Of a stretch of 39,417 bases of DNA, positions 8,135-17,172 are shown piece after piece. The notes under the pieces were generated by a model. It was not told the DNA's origin. It saw nothing but the letters and a program-made list of their open reading frames with translations, and ran no database searches. The position numbers and the translations under genes are program-made. Source of the DNA: Deltaproteobacteria bacterium (GTDB taxonomy: Bacteria; Desulfobacterota; Syntrophorhabdia; Syntrophorhabdales; Syntrophorhabdaceae); the NCBI GenBank assembly GCA_029777945.1, contig JAKORG010000096.1, forward strand, positions 1 through 39,417, written 5' to 3'. Within the stretch, counting starts at the first letter, position 1; each line of letters starts with the position of its first letter.

Positions 8135-9321
8135 GAAACAATACTTACACAATACTCATAGTGGATGACGAAAAGACTGCAGTGAACATTATAAAGGGAG
8201 TTTTGTCAAAACATAGCGAATATATGATCTTTGAAGCTTATAACGCAATGGATGGCCTTATGATTGCCCAAAAGGTAAAGCCGGACATTATAATTAGCGA
8301 CTACTATATGCCTGATAAAAATGGATTAGAATTCTGTAAGGACATAAGGCGCAACCCAGAACTATCCAATGTTATTTTTATACTCCTTACCGCAGAAACA
8401 AGCGTTGAAAAAAAGATTGAAGGACTTGAGACAGGCGTTGATGATTACATTGAGAAGAATATCTCTTTAAAGGTGCTGGAAGGAAAAATAAAGGCCTTTT
8501 TAAAGATAAAGTCCTTGCAGAATGAACTTTTAGTAGAAAAAGAAAAATTACGCATTGCCAACGAACAACTGGAAAAAAACTTTAAAGAAATTGTATATGT
8601 GTTATTAAAAATTTTAGAAATAAATATCCCACAGGCAAAAATGCGCTCTGATAATGCAAAACGCATAGCCCAGTATATATCGGAAAAATTGGGCATAGAC
8701 GAAGATACTAAGAACAAGATAATCTTTGGTGCCCAGCTGCATGAGATAGGAAAGGTCGGCATCCCCCATAAGATTATGGCATCTAACCCAAAGACATTAA
8801 CACAGGAAGAACTGGAAGCATACAATCAATACCCCATTATAGGCTCTATTATCGTATCGTCAATTACAGGCTATGAAGAAACAGCAGGATACATTTACTA
8901 TCAGCTTGAAAACTTTGACGGTTCTGGAAAACCAGCAGGCCTAATAAAAGATCAAATACCAATTGGTGCAAAGATTTTAAGGGCTATAACGATAATAGAT
9001 GAACTAACAATGGAAAAATGTTCTTACGAAGAATCGATAGAAATTGTAAGGCTTTCCATGAACTCAAAGCTCGATCCTGTAATTGCATCCCATCTTTTAA
9101 AATATCTCGTAGAGAACAAATCAGATAAGACCAGAGAGATTATAAATATATCTGTGGAAGAGTTAAAACCTGGCATGATTGTGGCAGAAGATGTGTTCTC
9201 CATCACCGGTGTTAAAATTATGCCAAAGGATATAACCATTAACGAGAAGATATTAAATATTATTTTAGAGCGCCATGGGATTGACCCAATAATCGGTGGT
9301 ATATACATCTACAAAGAATAA
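8131..9321 (+). CDS. Response regulator with a degenerate HD-GYP-like output domain
   Basis: A 396-residue protein: receiver domain with phospho-acceptor D57, a coiled-coil linker (about 125-155), an HD-GYP-like domain (about 155-300) and a C-terminal segment (VEELKPGMIVAEDVF) often found in HD-GYP proteins. Active HD-GYP enzymes hydrolyse cyclic di-GMP using a conserved set of metal ligands. Here the HD pair is H204-E205, the HP histidine is replaced in NQYPIIG, the usual HHE is YQLE (257-260), and GYP is GKP. Most metal ligands are therefore missing and catalysis is unlikely; a cyclic-di-GMP-sensing or protein-binding role at the motor is more plausible. It overlaps motB by four bases, so it is made with the stators. 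Confidence 0.82.
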   Translation: MRNNTYTILIVDDEKTAVNIIKGVLSKHSEYMIFEAYNAMDGLMIAQKVKPDIIISDYYMPDKNGLEFCKDIRRNPELSNVIFILLTAETSVEKKIEGLETGVDDYIEKNISLKVLEGKIKAFLKIKSLQNELLVEKEKLRIANEQLEKNFKEIVYVLLKILEINIPQAKMRSDNAKRIAQYISEKLGIDEDTKNKIIFGAQLHEIGKVGIPHKIMASNPKTLTQEELEAYNQYPIIGSIIVSSITGYEETAGYIYYQLENFDGSGKPAGLIKDQIPIGAKILRAITIIDELTMEKCSYEESIEIVRLSMNSKLDPVIASHLLKYLVENKSDKTREIINISVEELKPGMIVAEDVFSITGVKIMPKDITINEKILNIILERHGIDPIIGGIYIYKE

Positions 9322-9326
9322 TTCTT

Positions 9327-11651
9327 TTATTCTCCGAGGATCTCCTTTAATTTAACGGAAAGCTCGTTTAGATTAAATGGCTTCTGTATAAAACCACTAC
9401 AACCTCTACCCATAATACGTTCTGCTGAACCTTCAATACTGTAACCGCTTGTAAGAAGCACTTTTATATCCCTGTTTATCTCCTTTAATTCTACGAATGT
9501 CTCCTCTCCTCCCTTACCTGGCATAATCATATCCAGTATCACAAGGTCTATCTCATCCATTCTATCTTTATAAATCTTTACAGCCTCTAACCCATTAGAT
9601 GCCGTTAATACCTTATAACCCATTACTTCAAGAAGCTCCTTGCCTACCTCAAGTATAACCATTTCATCATCTACAAGTAATACTGTTCTATCTTTTTGCT
9701 TTTTAGCCCTGGGCATTACAATTCCTACTTTATTGGGTGTTTGTGATGCAGGAAGATATACGGTAAATGTAGAACCTTTACCTAACTCGCTTTTTACATC
9801 TATTATGCCCTTATGGTTTTTTACAATACCATAAACCGTTGTAAGACCAAGACCAACGCCCTTTCCCACTTCTTTTGTTGTAAAAAACGGGTCAAATATC
9901 TTTTCCATGGTCTTCTCATCCATTCCGACACCTGTGTCCCTGACTGAGATCCTAATGTATCTTCCCTGGGGCACCAAAAAATTATCTGTAAACCTTTTAT
10001 CAAGGAAAATACCTTCAGCCTCAACGAATATCTCACCATTTTCTTCCATTGCCTGCCATGCATTTATAAATAGGTTTATTAACATCTGTTCGAATTGGCT
10101 GGCATCAGCCTCTATAATCTCAGGTTCTCCTTTGTAGTCAAAGTGAACGGTTACCTCTTTTTTCATCCTTCTAAACATATCTATGGTCTTTTCTATTGCC
10201 TCTTTTACGTATAAGGGTTTTATTTCCTTCTTGGCACCCCTTGAAAATTCAAGAAGCTGCCTTGTAAGGAGTGCACCGTTCTTAATTAGATTTTCTATTG
10301 TGGTAAGTCTCTTATAAAAGGGATGGGTTTGTTCAAGTTTAAAGAGCATCAAAGAAACATTTCCCTGAATGGCCATTAAAAGATTATTGAAATCATGGGC
10401 TACCCCTCCTGCAAGCACACCTATTGCCTCCATTTTCTGGGCGTGCATAAGCCTCTGTTTCAAGAGGTGCTGTTCTGTTATATCCTCACAAACTGTTAAA
10501 GTCTGACCTGTTGGCAGTAGGGTTGTGTGGAACTGTATATCCCTTTCATTGCCATTTTTATCCTTTATTTTCATATCTCTTATAACCTTACTCTGAGTCT
10601 TAAGGGTATTTACATCTTCTATCCACAGTCTTAATGCCTTTTTTCTATCATTTTCATCGGGAAATGCCTTTCTAAACCACTCTCTTCCGTTTGGTATCTC
10701 ATCTATGGTATAACCTACCATTTTTGTAAATTCTGGATTTAAATAACTGTATGACCCATCATTTTCAATGAGCATTACTCCGATAGGCAGGCTCTCGAGC
10801 AGCGATTTCAATCTCTCCCTTTCAATCTTCAAGGCGTTTTGTATTTTTTTTATCTCTGTAATATCCCTTACTGACTCTATGGCCCCGATTATTTTTCCGT
10901 TTTCATCGAAAAGCCTTTTTGCAGATGCCCAGAGATAACCACCTCTTCCATTATAAATCTTAGGAACATAGACTTCTGTATAGTACGTATCATTGATTTT
11001 CTTAACAAAGTCATAATGTTTTTCGATTTCAGGATGTTCTTCAAAGAGAAAATCAATAAGAATGGGCCTTTTTTCTCCATAGAATGGAACAGCATAGGCA
11101 TAATCACCTTTTCCTACAATATCCTTTTTTTCTATACCTGTTATCTCTTCTATTGCCCTATTCCATGCAATCACCTTTCTTTCAGAATCCACAACAAATG
11201 TTGCATCTGGTAAAAATTCTATTATAGCCTCTAATGTCTTACTGAATAATTGGAGGCCCATAAATTCTTTTTGTGTTGAACTTATATTTCTCGTGATAAC
11301 GAGAAAGATTTCATTCGATAAACTTCTGATGGGCGTAATTCTTGCCTCGAAAAATTGCTCTACCCCTTCAATAAAGGTAGAGTATTCAATATTTGCAATT
11401 TGACCTGTCCTTTTAACATCCTCAAAGGCATCCTTGAATTTTTGGGCTTCTCCTCCAATAGGTGTATCGAATATCTTTTTCCCTATGAGTTTTTCCCCTG
11501 GGACATACTGGTTTGAAGGTAAGCCAGCCTTACATTCTAAAATAGTTCCATCACAATCGAGCAAAAACAACAAATCAGGGTTCGCCTCGGTAAATGCCTT
11601 AAAGGTATCCCTTTCTTTTATAAGGCCATATACAAAATCTGATATCTCCAT
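9327..11651 (-). CDS. Cytoplasmic PAS-rich hybrid histidine kinase
   Basis: A 774-residue soluble hybrid kinase. Three PAS-type sensor regions are visible (about 18-125, 138-268 and 280-395). The kinase core has H419 in GGVAHDFNNLL, RDTGVGMD at 571-578 and GKGVGLGLT around 597-604. A C-terminal receiver domain carries D707 and K758. No membrane segments are present, so it senses a cytoplasmic signal, possibly redox or energy state through the PAS domains. It begins 43 bp after the glycogen phosphorylase gene in the same direction, with a GGGGG-type ribosome site, so the two are probably co-transcribed. No separate response-regulator partner is adjacent. Confidence 0.85.
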   Translation of the reverse strand: MEISDFVYGLIKERDTFKAFTEANPDLLFLLDCDGTILECKAGLPSNQYVPGEKLIGKKIFDTPIGGEAQKFKDAFEDVKRTGQIANIEYSTFIEGVEQFFEARITPIRSLSNEIFLVITRNISSTQKEFMGLQLFSKTLEAIIEFLPDATFVVDSERKVIAWNRAIEEITGIEKKDIVGKGDYAYAVPFYGEKRPILIDFLFEEHPEIEKHYDFVKKINDTYYTEVYVPKIYNGRGGYLWASAKRLFDENGKIIGAIESVRDITEIKKIQNALKIERERLKSLLESLPIGVMLIENDGSYSYLNPEFTKMVGYTIDEIPNGREWFRKAFPDENDRKKALRLWIEDVNTLKTQSKVIRDMKIKDKNGNERDIQFHTTLLPTGQTLTVCEDITEQHLLKQRLMHAQKMEAIGVLAGGVAHDFNNLLMAIQGNVSLMLFKLEQTHPFYKRLTTIENLIKNGALLTRQLLEFSRGAKKEIKPLYVKEAIEKTIDMFRRMKKEVTVHFDYKGEPEIIEADASQFEQMLINLFINAWQAMEENGEIFVEAEGIFLDKRFTDNFLVPQGRYIRISVRDTGVGMDEKTMEKIFDPFFTTKEVGKGVGLGLTTVYGIVKNHKGIIDVKSELGKGSTFTVYLPASQTPNKVGIVMPRAKKQKDRTVLLVDDEMVILEVGKELLEVMGYKVLTASNGLEAVKIYKDRMDEIDLVILDMIMPGKGGEETFVELKEINRDIKVLLTSGYSIEGSAERIMGRGCSGFIQKPFNLNELSVKLKEILGE

Positions 11652-11694
11652 GTGAACCCCCTGCCCTTTTTATAAAAATGCCTAAAGGTCTTTA

Positions 11695-14127
11695 TCACAC
11701 AAGCACAGGCTTTATGCCCCAGACCTTCTCTGCATATTCCTTTATGGAACGGTCACTGGAGAAAATACCAGAACGGGCTACATTTAAAATGGCCATTTTA
11801 GTCCATCTGTCCGCATCAAGATATGTTCTACCCACGCGTTCCTGGCACTCTATATACGATTCATAATCGGCAAGGACAAAATATTCGTCTCTTTGAAGAA
11901 GTGCATTTACAATAGGCTGAAAAAGATTTAGCTGTTCAGGTGAAAAATATCCATCCCTTATCTGGTCTATTGCCTTTTTAAGCTCTTCATTTTTTTCATA
12001 ATACATGAAGGGATTATAGCTCTGTCTCAAATTCATTATCTCTTCGGCAGTTAAGCCGAATGCAAAAAAGTTTTCCTCCCCCACCTCGTCTTTTATCTCT
12101 ATGTTTGCGCCATCGAGGGTGCCAATGGTTATTGCACCATTTAATGCAAACTTCATATTACCCGTGCCTGAAGCTTCATAACCTGCTGTTGATATCTGCT
12201 CTGACAGCTCTGCTGCAGGGATTATCTTCTGTGCAAGGGTTACGCTATAATTGGGCGCAAATACAACCTGAATTTTATTTTTTAGCCAATCGTTTCCATC
12301 TATAATCATCTTAACATTGTGTATGAGTTTTATTATAAGTTTACATAGATAGTATGCAGGTGCAGCCTTCCCGGAAAAAAGAAATGTCCTCGGGACAAAA
12401 TAATCTCCTAACCTTCCTTCCCTTATTCTGTTATAAACTGTAATAATGTGGAGCACATTCAAAATCTGTCTTTTGTATTCGTGAAAACGTTTTATCTGAC
12501 AATCGAGAAGAAAGTCCTTTTCAAAATGCAACTGATACATATTTGTTAAATATCTCGAAAGTTCTTCCTTATTTGACTCCTTAATCTTTCTAAATTGAAT
12601 ACAAAATTCACTGTCATCTACGAATTGCTCAAGTTTTCTTAACTCCGTAAGTTCCGTTATCCATTTATCTCCTATTGCCTCTGTGATTAATTGGGAGAGT
12701 TGAGGATTTGATTGAAGGAGCCACCTCCTCTGAGTAATGCCGTTTGTTATATTTATGAATTTTTCAGGCATCATTTCATAAAATTCTTTAAAGACCTTTT
12801 TTTTAAGTATCTCTGTATGTAACTTAGAAACACCGTTTATTTTATGACTCCCTACGATTGCAAGGCGAGCCATATGAATTGTGCCGTCTTTATCACCTGT
12901 TATAATACCCATTTTATTATGGATATCGTGGTTTTCAGGAAATCTTTCCTTTACCTGAATCATAAATCTTCTGTCTATTTCCTGGATAATCTGCAAATGA
13001 CGAGGTAAAAGCCATGCAAAAAGACCTGCAGGCCATATTTCTAATGCCTCTGGAAGTATAGTGTGGTTTGTATAAGCAAAGACCCTGTTGGTGATATCCC
13101 ATGCAGTATCCCAGGGAAGGTTTTCCTCATCCACAAGTATTCTCATAAGCTCTGCAATGGCAATTGAAGGATGTGTATCGTTTAACTGAATGGCTACCTT
13201 TTCTGGAAGCTTCTTAAATGTCCTGTATGTCTTTTTGTACCTTCTTAGTATGTCTTTTAAGGTAGCACTTACAAAAAAATACTGCTGCTTAAGTCTTAAT
13301 TCTTTTCCTGCCATGGACTGGTCATTGGGATACAGCACTTTTGATATGTATTCACTGGAAAATTTGTCCTCCACTGCCTTTATATAATCACCGCTATTGA
13401 AATACTCAAGATTAAAATCCCTTGTTGCCTTTGCAGCCCAGAGTCTTAAAGTGTTTACAGTATTATTTTTATAACCTGGCACAGGATAATCGTATGCCAT
13501 TGCCATAACATCCTCTGTATCCACCCATTCCATCCTGAATTTGCCGTTCTGGCCTTGAATGGTCTTTACCTTTCCATAAAATTTTATGTTATATAAAAGC
13601 TCTGGTCTTGGAAATTCCCAAGGATTTCCATATCTTAACCAGTTATCCGGTGCCTCTACCTGATAACCATCTTTTATCTTTTGTGTAAATATACCGAACT
13701 CGTATCTTATGCCGTAACCGTATCCTGGATACTGAAGTGTTGAAAGGGAATCAAGAAAACACGCTGCAAGTCTCCCTAAACCACCGTTTCCAAGACCTGC
13801 ATCCCATTCATGCTCCAATACCTCTTCAAAGCTAATACCTAAGATATCTACAGCCTGACTGTATTCATCGGACATATTTAAATTGATTATGTAGTTTCTT
13901 AAAAGTCTTCCCAGTAGAAACTCAAGGGAGAGGTAATATACCCTTTTTGCACCTACATTGTAATACATCTGTTGGGTCTCAATCCATTTCTTTGCGAGGT
14001 TTTTCCGCACAGACAGGACAACGGATTCGAATTTATCCCTTGATGTGGCAGAATATAAATCTTTTGCAAGCTCATGGATAAGATTATCCATGAGGCTCTT
14101 ATAAAGGGCTTCGAGGTTTTCTATCAT
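11695..14127 (-). CDS. glgP: Glycogen/starch phosphorylase
   Basis: An 810-residue alpha-glucan phosphorylase (GT35), close to the usual bacterial length. It releases glucose-1-phosphate from stored glycogen using pyridoxal phosphate. The cofactor lysine is K659 in EASGTGNMKFALNGA, and other family hallmarks include YYLSLEFLLGR, the glycine-rich GNGGLGRLAACFLDS, QLNDTHPS and KRFHEYKRQ. It has no N-terminal extension of the eukaryotic regulated type. It lies first in a two-gene unit with a hybrid histidine kinase. Other glycogen genes are not in the window. Confidence 0.96.
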   Translation of the reverse strand: MIENLEALYKSLMDNLIHELAKDLYSATSRDKFESVVLSVRKNLAKKWIETQQMYYNVGAKRVYYLSLEFLLGRLLRNYIINLNMSDEYSQAVDILGISFEEVLEHEWDAGLGNGGLGRLAACFLDSLSTLQYPGYGYGIRYEFGIFTQKIKDGYQVEAPDNWLRYGNPWEFPRPELLYNIKFYGKVKTIQGQNGKFRMEWVDTEDVMAMAYDYPVPGYKNNTVNTLRLWAAKATRDFNLEYFNSGDYIKAVEDKFSSEYISKVLYPNDQSMAGKELRLKQQYFFVSATLKDILRRYKKTYRTFKKLPEKVAIQLNDTHPSIAIAELMRILVDEENLPWDTAWDITNRVFAYTNHTILPEALEIWPAGLFAWLLPRHLQIIQEIDRRFMIQVKERFPENHDIHNKMGIITGDKDGTIHMARLAIVGSHKINGVSKLHTEILKKKVFKEFYEMMPEKFINITNGITQRRWLLQSNPQLSQLITEAIGDKWITELTELRKLEQFVDDSEFCIQFRKIKESNKEELSRYLTNMYQLHFEKDFLLDCQIKRFHEYKRQILNVLHIITVYNRIREGRLGDYFVPRTFLFSGKAAPAYYLCKLIIKLIHNVKMIIDGNDWLKNKIQVVFAPNYSVTLAQKIIPAAELSEQISTAGYEASGTGNMKFALNGAITIGTLDGANIEIKDEVGEENFFAFGLTAEEIMNLRQSYNPFMYYEKNEELKKAIDQIRDGYFSPEQLNLFQPIVNALLQRDEYFVLADYESYIECQERVGRTYLDADRWTKMAILNVARSGIFSSDRSIKEYAEKVWGIKPVLV

Positions 14128-14166
14128 GACTGCAATCCCATAATAATTTTATCGTCTTTTATGCTA

Positions 14167-14194
14167 ATAATATAATAAGTTTTAAAAAATGCAA
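14167..14194 (-). promoter_or_regulatory. Possible sigma-70 promoter for glgP
   Basis: On the minus strand TTGCAT (14194-14189), a 16-bp spacer and TATTAT (14172-14167) resemble -35/-10 boxes, about 40 bp before the glgP start. The region is AT-rich, so confidence is moderate to low. The rest of the 168-bp gap 14128-14295 shows nothing clear. Confidence 0.4.
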
Positions 14195-14295
14195 GAAAAA
14201 TTCATGGCTCTAACAATTTTTTTGAATAGATTTAATTTGACCTTTTAAAAAAAACTGATTTTTTAATTTTAGGGTCATTGTTACATTTGCATGCC

Positions 14296-15519
14296 TTAGT
14301 TTTTAACGCTGCGACTTACTATATATAAAAGGGGAATGGAGGCGAACTGGATTGCTACAGAAAAGATTACCATGGCCACGATGGAATAATCATAAAGCAC
14401 TCCCATTAAAGCACTACCAAAAAACCAGAAAATGCCAAAACTCATGTTAAAAGTACCAAATGCAGTGCCACGGATGCTGGCAGGCGACATATTTGCTACA
14501 TGTGCCTTCATGACTGACTCCTGTAAACCCATACCTATTCCCCATAGGATAGAACCTGCAAAACCAGCACTGAATCCCCCGAAGAAGACAAGGGGAACTA
14601 AGGGGACAGGAATTGCTGCCCCTATAATGAGAACTCGTATCCCCAAGCAATCATAAAGACGGCCGTATGCCAGTGCAGTAAGGCCGTCCACGCCCATGGC
14701 AATGGCGTATAGAATTGGAATCCATTCAGGCGGAACACTACTGGTTTTATTAAAATGATAGGCAATGAGCGGGTAATCGGCGAAACCGGCTGCAATACAG
14801 GCCGTAGCTGCCAGATATAGCCAGAAAACTCCAGTATACCCGTGGGTATCCAGTTTTGGGGTCATAGATTCAAGGTTACGAGGGTTAGGATAGAAAAATC
14901 GCGCTATTACGAGCACACCCAGTGAGATAAATGCAGGTATGATTAGCACTGCAAAAGACAGACGGTAATCATTGCGGAAGAACATCACTGTTGCAACAAT
15001 TAGCGGTCCTATTGTGGCACCTATCTGGTCCATTGCTTCATGCAATGCAAAGGCCCATCCACGTCCCACACGTTCGCTGGCAAAGGAAAGCATGGCGTCT
15101 CTGGAAGGGCTACGCACTGCTTTACCGGTGCGCTCAACTAACATAAGTAAGACGGCAAGCTGCCAGTTTCCCGCCAGTGCCAGGGCAGGCACTGCCAAAA
15201 GGTTAAGACAATATCCAAAGATCGTCACTGCCCAGTAACGACCAGTGCGGTCGGCTATCCTTCCAGAAACAAATCTCAGTGCATACCCGAGCAACTCTCC
15301 GAGCCCCGCAGCAGCACCAACCACCGTTGCACTTGCGCCGAGCAGGGTGAGAAAGGGTCCAGTTATGCTTCTGGCTGATTCGTAGGTCATGTCAGCAAAA
15401 AGGCTTACAACACCTAATAGTATAACAAATATCGTGGAAGACCTATGATTTTTTAGCTTTTGGTTGATATAAGTGCCTGTATGGCCTCCGTTGTGTTCAC
15501 GCAACCATTTCATAATCAT
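14296..15519 (-). CDS. MFS transporter, probably horizontally acquired
   Basis: A membrane protein of about 407 residues with roughly 12 hydrophobic segments and major-facilitator features: the loop RIADRTGRYWAVTIFGY after helix 2 and a second repeat with YGRLYDCLGIRVLIIG. The substrate cannot be told. The frame stays open to a TTG at 15603, but ATG 15519 (just after GAGGATGG) or 15513 fits better, because the upstream residues lack a ribosome site and do not look like a transporter N-terminus. Sampled lines of this gene are about 52-60% G+C, clearly above its neighbours, and it uses more GC-ending codons, so it looks like a transferred single gene. It has its own orientation and no operon partner. 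Confidence 0.85.
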   Translation of the reverse strand: MIMKWLREHNGGHTGTYINQKLKNHRSSTIFVILLGVVSLFADMTYESARSITGPFLTLLGASATVVGAAAGLGELLGYALRFVSGRIADRTGRYWAVTIFGYCLNLLAVPALALAGNWQLAVLLMLVERTGKAVRSPSRDAMLSFASERVGRGWAFALHEAMDQIGATIGPLIVATVMFFRNDYRLSFAVLIIPAFISLGVLVIARFFYPNPRNLESMTPKLDTHGYTGVFWLYLAATACIAAGFADYPLIAYHFNKTSSVPPEWIPILYAIAMGVDGLTALAYGRLYDCLGIRVLIIGAAIPVPLVPLVFFGGFSAGFAGSILWGIGMGLQESVMKAHVANMSPASIRGTAFGTFNMSFGIFWFFGSALMGVLYDYSIVAMVIFSVAIQFASIPLLYIVSRSVKN

Positions 15520-15757
15520 TCCATCCTCATGGAAAACCATGAATAATATGAGAGACAGCTTATCAACAGTAGGAGTTAAAAGCCCTAATAGACGACGATA
15601 CAAAAAGAGCCATCACCTGTTAAAATTTATCATGGAACAGTGCTTTTGTCAAAACATTTGGGTAACTCGTTGACATATTTTTAATAAAATGTTAGTTAAA
15701 AATTTGTATTATCATGTCCTTTTTTAAATAAATTTAAAGGGATTTTTTAATCTTTGT

Positions 15758-16963
15758 ATGATAGGTCTTGATAGAAAAGTAAAAGCGTTAATGGAAAAAG
15801 GGGCTTTTATACCTAATCCTTTCTCGATTTATGTAGGAGAAGAGGTAAATATTGACCTTATATCTGGCGATAAGGTGGAAATATATCCTGGCTGCAGGAT
15901 CTTAGGAGAAAAGACCGTTATATCAAAGGGGGTTAAGCTTGGTTATGAGGCACCGGTAACATTGGAAGACTGTCAGTTGGGAGCCCATGTAGAGCTCAAA
16001 GGTGGTTTTTTTAAAAAATCAGTATTCCTCGAAAAATCACATATGGGCTCAGGTGCCCATGTCCGTGAAGCATGTATCCTTGAAGAAGAGGCAAGCGGTG
16101 CCCATTGTGTTGGTCTTAAACAAACTATTTTGTTTCCTTTTGTTACCCTGGGGAGTTTGATTAACTTCTGTGACTGTCTTATGGCAGGTGGGACAAGCAG
16201 GCGCAACCACAGTGAGGTAGGAAGTTCATACATACACTTCAATTTTACCCCTGAAGGGGACAAAGCTACCCCATCCCTTATTGGCGATGTGCCAAGGGGT
16301 GTTATGCTCGATAAACCCCGCATTTTCCTCGGTGGTCAGGGAGGTATGGTAGGGCCCGTCAGGATAGGTTTTAGAAACGTTGTTGCCGCAGGTTCCATTA
16401 TCAGAAAAGACTATCCCTTTGAGAATAAACTCATTTTAGCCTCTTTATCGTCAGATATAGTAAGGGATATGCCCAAAAGGAACGTTTTTTCTCTCAATCG
16501 TATAATAAAAAATAACATCATCTACATTTCAAACTTAATAGCCCTTGAGGATTGGTACATCCATGTAAGGCAGCCCTTTTTAAAAAGGACTGAATTCGGT
16601 GATTTTATATATAATGGTTTGATAGATAAAATCCATTTGTCCATAGAGGAAAGGTTAAAAAGACTGAAAGAATTATTAGAGAAATATAGAGAACAAAAAC
16701 CTGAATTTTTTAATAAATTCGAAATTTTGAAAGAGGTAATAAAAAACAAAGAACAGATTAAAGAAGGTATAAAAGAACGTGATAAATTCATAAATACCCT
16801 TAATATGCACATTACAAATAGCAAATTAAATTATATCGAATTTATAAAAAATTTAAATGAAGAAACCAAACAATACGGCACAGATTGGCTTTACAGGATT
16901 ATAAATAACATCTGTGAAAATGTGGAAATGATCCTTCCGGCATTAGCCCCTATACTAAAATAG
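15758..16963 (+). CDS. Left-handed beta-helix (hexapeptide-repeat) protein, GlmU C-domain-like
   Basis: A 401-residue protein whose first 225 residues or so are imperfect hexapeptide repeats ([LIV]-G-x4), for example VEIYPGCRILGEKTVISKGV and RIGFRNVVAAGSIIRKDY. This is the left-handed beta-helix of acyltransferases and of the GlmU C-terminal domain. Such proteins are often annotated as UDP-GlcNAc pyrophosphorylase-related, but the nucleotidyltransferase domain (with its GxGTRM motif) is absent, so pyrophosphorylase activity is not supported. From about 225 on it is helical and very charged (ERLKRLKELLEKYREQ), probably coiled coil. Its acceptor is unknown, perhaps a nucleotide sugar or envelope precursor. 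It stands alone. The ATG lacks a strong ribosome site; AAAGGGA lies about 15 bp upstream. Confidence 0.7.
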   Translation: MIGLDRKVKALMEKGAFIPNPFSIYVGEEVNIDLISGDKVEIYPGCRILGEKTVISKGVKLGYEAPVTLEDCQLGAHVELKGGFFKKSVFLEKSHMGSGAHVREACILEEEASGAHCVGLKQTILFPFVTLGSLINFCDCLMAGGTSRRNHSEVGSSYIHFNFTPEGDKATPSLIGDVPRGVMLDKPRIFLGGQGGMVGPVRIGFRNVVAAGSIIRKDYPFENKLILASLSSDIVRDMPKRNVFSLNRIIKNNIIYISNLIALEDWYIHVRQPFLKRTEFGDFIYNGLIDKIHLSIEERLKRLKELLEKYREQKPEFFNKFEILKEVIKNKEQIKEGIKERDKFINTLNMHITNSKLNYIEFIKNLNEETKQYGTDWLYRIINNICENVEMILPALAPILK

Positions 16964-17053
16964 GGATAAATATTTTAGATAAAAGGTGTTATTATATAAA
17001 ACATCATAGAATTAAAAAAACAAAAACCGGTTTTTTTATTGATATTTAATATT

Positions 17054-17071
17054 TTGTGAATTTTTTCATAA
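17054..17071. promoter_or_regulatory. Rex-like operator upstream of the pyrophosphatase gene
   Basis: TTGTGAATTTTTTCATAA matches the widespread Rex operator TTGTGAA-N4-TTCACAA at 13 of 14 defined positions. It ends five bases before the -35 box of the pyrophosphatase promoter. A rex gene is present in this window at 38002-38643. The match suggests NADH/NAD+-dependent control of the pyrophosphatase. Confidence 0.5.
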
Positions 17072-17076
17072 GTTGA

Positions 17077-17106
17077 TTGACAATGGATAAAAAAAAGTTT
17101 TATAAT
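17077..17106 (+). promoter_or_regulatory. Sigma-70 promoter for hppA
   Basis: A perfect -35 TTGACA (17077-17082), an 18-bp spacer and a perfect -10 TATAAT (17101-17106), followed by a leader of about 60 bases to the start codon. This is the best sigma-70 promoter in the window and fits a highly expressed energy-conserving enzyme. Confidence 0.75.
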
Positions 17107-17172
17107 AAAATCACAATCCCCAAATTAGGGTAAATATATAAATGGAGTTTAAACTTTTATAAGGAGGTTATA

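Noticed and set aside
15520-15603. Upstream TTG start of the MFS gene
   Set aside because: It would add 28 residues without a ribosome site; the ATG at 15519 follows GAGGATGG and leaves a normal transporter N-terminus.
17026-17039. Palindrome AAAAACCGGTTTTT upstream of the pyrophosphatase gene as a terminator
   Set aside because: It is a perfect palindrome with no room for a loop, has only a four-base G+C core and lies far from any T tract placed after a stable stem.
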